From Martelella mediterranea (lineage in GTDB: Bacteria; Pseudomonadota; Alphaproteobacteria; Rhizobiales; Rhizobiaceae), in the NCBI GenBank assembly GCA_003001975.1, contig PVUG01000003.1:1-64000 (forward strand): a stretch of DNA of 64,000 nt. Direction: 5' to 3'. A program made the position numbers and the translations under genes. Below the pieces are notes generated by a model. It ran no database searches, was not told the DNA's origin, and saw only the letters and a list, made by a program, of their open reading frames with translations. Shown one piece after another: positions 61,190-64,000 of this stretch; position 1 is the first letter of the stretch; each line of letters starts with the position of its first letter.

Positions 61190-62179
61190 TCAGCGCACAG
61201 ACCGGGCATTGCGCGCAAGACGCGCCATCAGCGTTTCGGGTTTCGGCTCCGGCGGAACGCCGTATTTCAGCTGGACAGCCTTGTAACCTTCGGCTTCGAG
61301 CCGGTCGAGAAGCGGGCCGATTGCACGCGCCGTACGGCCCTGCAGATCATGCATCAGGACGATGCCGCCTCCGCGCTTGTCGAGCCCTGCCATGATCCGA
61401 TCTACCAGTTCCTGGGTTGTGGCCTTCTCGTAGTCACGGGAATCGACATCGATCCCCACCGGAATCATGCCGCGCTCCTGCAGCGCTTCATCGAGACTTT
61501 TGTTTTCGGCCAGATAGGGAAAACGGAAGAAGTGCGGCGAAATTCCCGTTGCCGTTTCGACCGCATCCCGCCCGCGGTCGATATTGGAAACCGCATTGGC
61601 GAATGACAGTGCCGGCAGATGGGGGTGCGAATAGGTGTGAGTGCCGATCGTCTGGCCTGAAAGAACGACCTGCTGAGCGATTTCGGGATGGTAGTGCGCC
61701 ATCTCCCCGACCATGAAGAACAGGCCCTTCACACCATGCGCCTCCAGCGCCTGCAGAACCGCCGGCGTCTTGGCGGGTACGGGACCGTCATCGAAAGTCA
61801 GCACGACCTCCTTCGGCGCCAGCGTGATGTCGCGGGTCTCGTCCAGATAGATGGTGCGGCCAGCCAGCGGATAGTAAGGCGGCGCAGCGTCAGCAACGAA
61901 ATGAACCGGCTGCTGCGCCACCGCCGCATCCGCCCCCGGCACAATGCGCGAGTGGATCGACGCGATCTGCAGTGGCACCGGCAATGGCGCCGCATCGTTC
62001 TCGATGGAACCGGTCACAATGGCCTCGATCGCCTCCGGAGAGCTGTTGTCGGTTTCACCCGGTTTTTCAGTTTTCACAAGCGCCGTCTGCAGTGCGGTTG
62101 TATCACGATGTCCAGTGGATGCGCATGAGGCAAGCGCGAGAACGCCCAGGCCGAAAAGGCCGCTCAGCAAACGGTGCAT
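61190..62179 (-). CDS. Lipoprotein polysaccharide deacetylase (NodB domain)
   Basis: 329 residues. The N-terminus is a lipoprotein signal with lipobox LASC (Cys19), then a linker of about 100 residues. The NodB homology domain starts at EVVLTFDDGPVPAKTPAVLQALEAHGVKGLFFMVGEMAHYHP, with the metal site completed by IGTHTYSHPHLPAL and the RFPYLAEN motif, and ends with GGIVLMHDLQGRTARAIGPLLDRLE. It should be anchored in the periplasm and deacetylate an N-acetylated glycan such as peptidoglycan or an exopolysaccharide. Confidence 0.91.
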   Translation of the reverse strand: MHRLLSGLFGLGVLALASCASTGHRDTTALQTALVKTEKPGETDNSSPEAIEAIVTGSIENDAAPLPVPLQIASIHSRIVPGADAAVAQQPVHFVADAAPPYYPLAGRTIYLDETRDITLAPKEVVLTFDDGPVPAKTPAVLQALEAHGVKGLFFMVGEMAHYHPEIAQQVVLSGQTIGTHTYSHPHLPALSFANAVSNIDRGRDAVETATGISPHFFRFPYLAENKSLDEALQERGMIPVGIDVDSRDYEKATTQELVDRIMAGLDKRGGGIVLMHDLQGRTARAIGPLLDRLEAEGYKAVQLKYGVPPEPKPETLMARLARNARSVR

Positions 62180-62345
62180 TGGTAATCCAGTTCAGCCAAA
62201 GACTTATGAAGCAGGGCCGGCGGAAATCGCCGGCGCGTGTTTCATAAAAAAATGTGGCAATATGGTTACCAAAGAGTAAATCTGCACGTACATTTGAGCC
62301 TCAAAGTTGCAGTTTTTATACCTGCAAGCGGCTCTTCACGGGACC

Positions 62346-63614
62346 TCAAAGCACAAGGATCGCTCTGAAATCATTGACATTGGTCAGCGTCGGGCCGGTC
62401 ACCACCCGGTCATCCAGCGCCTCGAAAAAACTGTGGCCGTCATTGTTTTCAAGCGAAGCCCGTGCGTCGATGCCGGCCGCCCTTGCCCGCGCAAGCGTGT
62501 CGGGGTCGATAACGGCGCCGGCAACCTCCTCGCGTCCATCGACGCCATCGGTATCGCCGGCCAGCGCATAGACATCGTCCAGACCATTCAGTTGCACGGC
62601 GAGAGACAACAGGAACTCGACATTGCGCCCGCCGCGTCCGTCGCCCTTTACGGTCACGCTGGTTTCGCCGCCCGAAAGCACCAGGGCCGGACGGACAACG
62701 GGAACATCATGATGGTGGATGGCCTCGGCAATCCCCGCATGCACAATGCCGACCTCGCTTGCCTCTCCTTCGATGGTATCGCCAAGCACCAGCACGTTCA
62801 GCCCGGCAGACCCGGCCTTTTCCGCTGCCGCCTGAAGCGACATCATCGGCGTTGCGATAATGTGGTTTTCGGCCCGCGCAAGACGCGGATCATCCGGCGC
62901 GACACAGGCGGCAAGCGGGGAATCGAGATGCTGAGCCACGTGATCCGGCAACGCGATGCGGTAACGCCTGATAATCGCCTTGGCATCTTCCGCCGTCGTC
63001 GCCTCGCCGACCGTCGGGCCGGAGGCGATGATCGCCGGGTCGTCGCCCGGAACATCGGAAATCAGCAGCGTGTGGCAGCGCGCCGGATGGATCGCAGCGG
63101 CCAGCCGCCCGCCCTTGACCGCGGAAAGATGTTTGCGCACGCAGTTGACCTCGTCGATCGAGGCGCCCGATTTGAGCAACGCCTTGTTGATCGATATCTT
63201 GTCGTCAAGCGTCAGCCCCTCCGCCGGCAGCGACAGAAGCGCCGAACCACCACCGGAAATCAGTACGATCACGAGATCGTCTTCCGTCAGGCCGGACACG
63301 GTCTCGAGGATACGTTTGGCGGCCCGCTCACCGGCTTCATCCGGCACAGGATGCGAGGCGGAGAGAATTTCGATCTTGCTGCACGGCGCCTCATGGCCGT
63401 AACGGGTCACGACCACGCCTTCCAGCGGGCCGTCCCAACAGGCTTCCAGCGCCTCGGCCATGCGGGCAGATCCCTTGCCGGCGCCGACAACGACGGTGCG
63501 GCCTTTCGGCGGCTCGGGAAGATAAGCAGAAACCTGCTCCATCGGATCGGCGGCCGCCACCGCGACGTCAAACAGTGAGCGCAGAAAACCGGTCGGATCG
63601 TCATTATATTGCAT
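62346..63614 (-). CDS. Glycerate 2-kinase (TtuD/MOFRL family)
   Basis: 422 residues from the ATG at 63614 (AGGA upstream). GRTVVVGAGKGSARMAEALE and DDLVIVLISGGGSALLSLPAEGLTLDDKISINKALLKSGASIDEVNCVRKHLSAVKGGRLA are class II glycerate kinase motifs; VLSGGETSVTVKGDGRGGRNVEFLLSLA and GDTDGVDGREEVAGAVID form the C-terminal MOFRL domain. It phosphorylates D-glycerate to 2-phosphoglycerate, the last step of tartrate, hydroxypyruvate or glucarate breakdown. Divergent from the glycosyltransferase gene. Confidence 0.95.
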   Translation of the reverse strand: MQYNDDPTGFLRSLFDVAVAAADPMEQVSAYLPEPPKGRTVVVGAGKGSARMAEALEACWDGPLEGVVVTRYGHEAPCSKIEILSASHPVPDEAGERAAKRILETVSGLTEDDLVIVLISGGGSALLSLPAEGLTLDDKISINKALLKSGASIDEVNCVRKHLSAVKGGRLAAAIHPARCHTLLISDVPGDDPAIIASGPTVGEATTAEDAKAIIRRYRIALPDHVAQHLDSPLAACVAPDDPRLARAENHIIATPMMSLQAAAEKAGSAGLNVLVLGDTIEGEASEVGIVHAGIAEAIHHHDVPVVRPALVLSGGETSVTVKGDGRGGRNVEFLLSLAVQLNGLDDVYALAGDTDGVDGREEVAGAVIDPDTLARARAAGIDARASLENNDGHSFFEALDDRVVTGPTLTNVNDFRAILVL

Positions 63615-63840
63615 GGTTTTTCCTGTAGGGCATAAGCTATGACTGGACCAAATCTTCCACATAAAACCATGCTTCTCAAGTTTCTTCGGAACCTTTGCCC
63701 CGGTGATGCGTTGCAAAAAAGCGGGACGTGCGCCCGGCTGTTTCCGTTGCCTTGGATTTCACACCAGGCGGCTCTCATGCTAGCTATTGAAACCGACCGT
63801 TGCGCAATGTCACCCGACGTATTGCAAGGAAGGACCCATT

Positions 63841-64000
63841 ATGGCTCACATGAACGAGTCCGATAAATTTCCCAGTATCGCTCTTGTTTCCACCCACGGT
63901 TATGTCGCCGCGGACCCGCCGCTTGGCGCAGCCGACACCGGTGGACAGGTCGTTTATATTCTAGAACTTTCAAAAAAACTCGCCCAGCTCGGCTTTTCCG
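63841..64000 (+). CDS. GT-B glycosyltransferase, mannosylfructose-phosphate synthase-like (5' end only)
   Basis: The first 53 codons of a gene that leaves the window: MAHMNESDKFPSIALVSTHG, then LGAADTGGQVVYILELSKKL. The GG of DTGGQ is the nucleotide-sugar/acceptor loop of sucrose-phosphate-synthase-like GT-B enzymes, and the opening resembles the mannosylfructose-phosphate synthase of Agrobacterium, which makes an osmolyte precursor from GDP-mannose and fructose 6-phosphate. Sucrose (phosphate) synthase is the alternative. AAGGAAGGACC precedes the ATG. Partial, so the call is provisional. Confidence 0.7.
   Translation, partial: MAHMNESDKFPSIALVSTHGYVAADPPLGAADTGGQVVYILELSKKLAQLGFS

Overview
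The window is GC-rich alphaproteobacterial chromosome, most likely from the order Hyphomicrobiales (Rhizobiales), Rhizobiaceae-like. The pointers are a Porin_2-type outer-membrane porin, the secA / parvulin / argJ / GNAT / mutT housekeeping block, a ComF-glutaredoxin-nitrilase-DUF1178 operon, many ABC uptake systems, and the start of a mannosylfructose-phosphate-synthase-like gene at the right edge. Genus cannot be fixed from sequence alone (a Martelella-like organism would fit).

Layout. (1) 1-740: the 5' end of an IS110-family transposase with a structured upstream leader that may be its bridge RNA, next to palindromic REP-type repeats. (2) 740-14.3 kb: core genes: secA, a possible small zinc-ribbon ORF, a periplasmic parvulin, argJ, GNAT, mutT, a LysR/EamA divergent pair, a methyltransferase, comF-grxC-nitrilase-DUF1178, tRNA-Ala(CGC) and a porin. 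(3) 14.7-25.5 kb: an L-fucose (or related 6-deoxysugar) catabolic regulon of the non-phosphorylating type: two fumarylacetoacetate-hydrolase-superfamily enzymes, L-fuconate dehydratase, a 2-keto-3-deoxy-L-fuconate dehydrogenase-like SDR, a CUT1 sugar ABC transporter, an IclR regulator, a lactonase-type amidohydrolase and a mutarotase. (4) 26.1-29.95 kb: a translationally coupled operon of Gfo/Idh oxidoreductase, CaiB-type CoA transferase, a solute-binding-protein homologue without a signal peptide, and a MaoC hydratase. It is preceded by a 27-bp sequence that is also found in the sugar-transporter/IclR intergenic region.

(5) 30-48.2 kb: an oligosaccharide-utilisation locus: GH105, an unrecognised 831-residue probable glycan-active enzyme, a two-domain protein ending in a HAD domain, an Opp-type ABC importer, a LacI regulator, a PHP-domain metallohydrolase, a GH38 alpha-mannosidase, and a divergent GH28. 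None of the enzymes has a visible signal peptide, so the implied logic is import first, then cytoplasmic depolymerisation. (6) 48.3-55.9 kb: a LacI-controlled operon with a polyamine-type ABC importer, a nucleoside hydrolase and an adenine deaminase, i.e. a purine (or modified nucleoside) salvage operon. (7) 55.9-64 kb: an M20 amidohydrolase, an AT-rich island with a small zinc-ribbon membrane protein, a GNAT protein, a PAP2 phosphatase, leuB, a lipoprotein polysaccharide deacetylase, glycerate 2-kinase and the start of a GT-B glycosyltransferase.

Intergenic palindromic repeats recur at 331-439, 501-675, 14418-14580, 16720-16855 and 50491-50565. Two of them are long copies of one element, each lying between duplicated copies of a local terminator hairpin.
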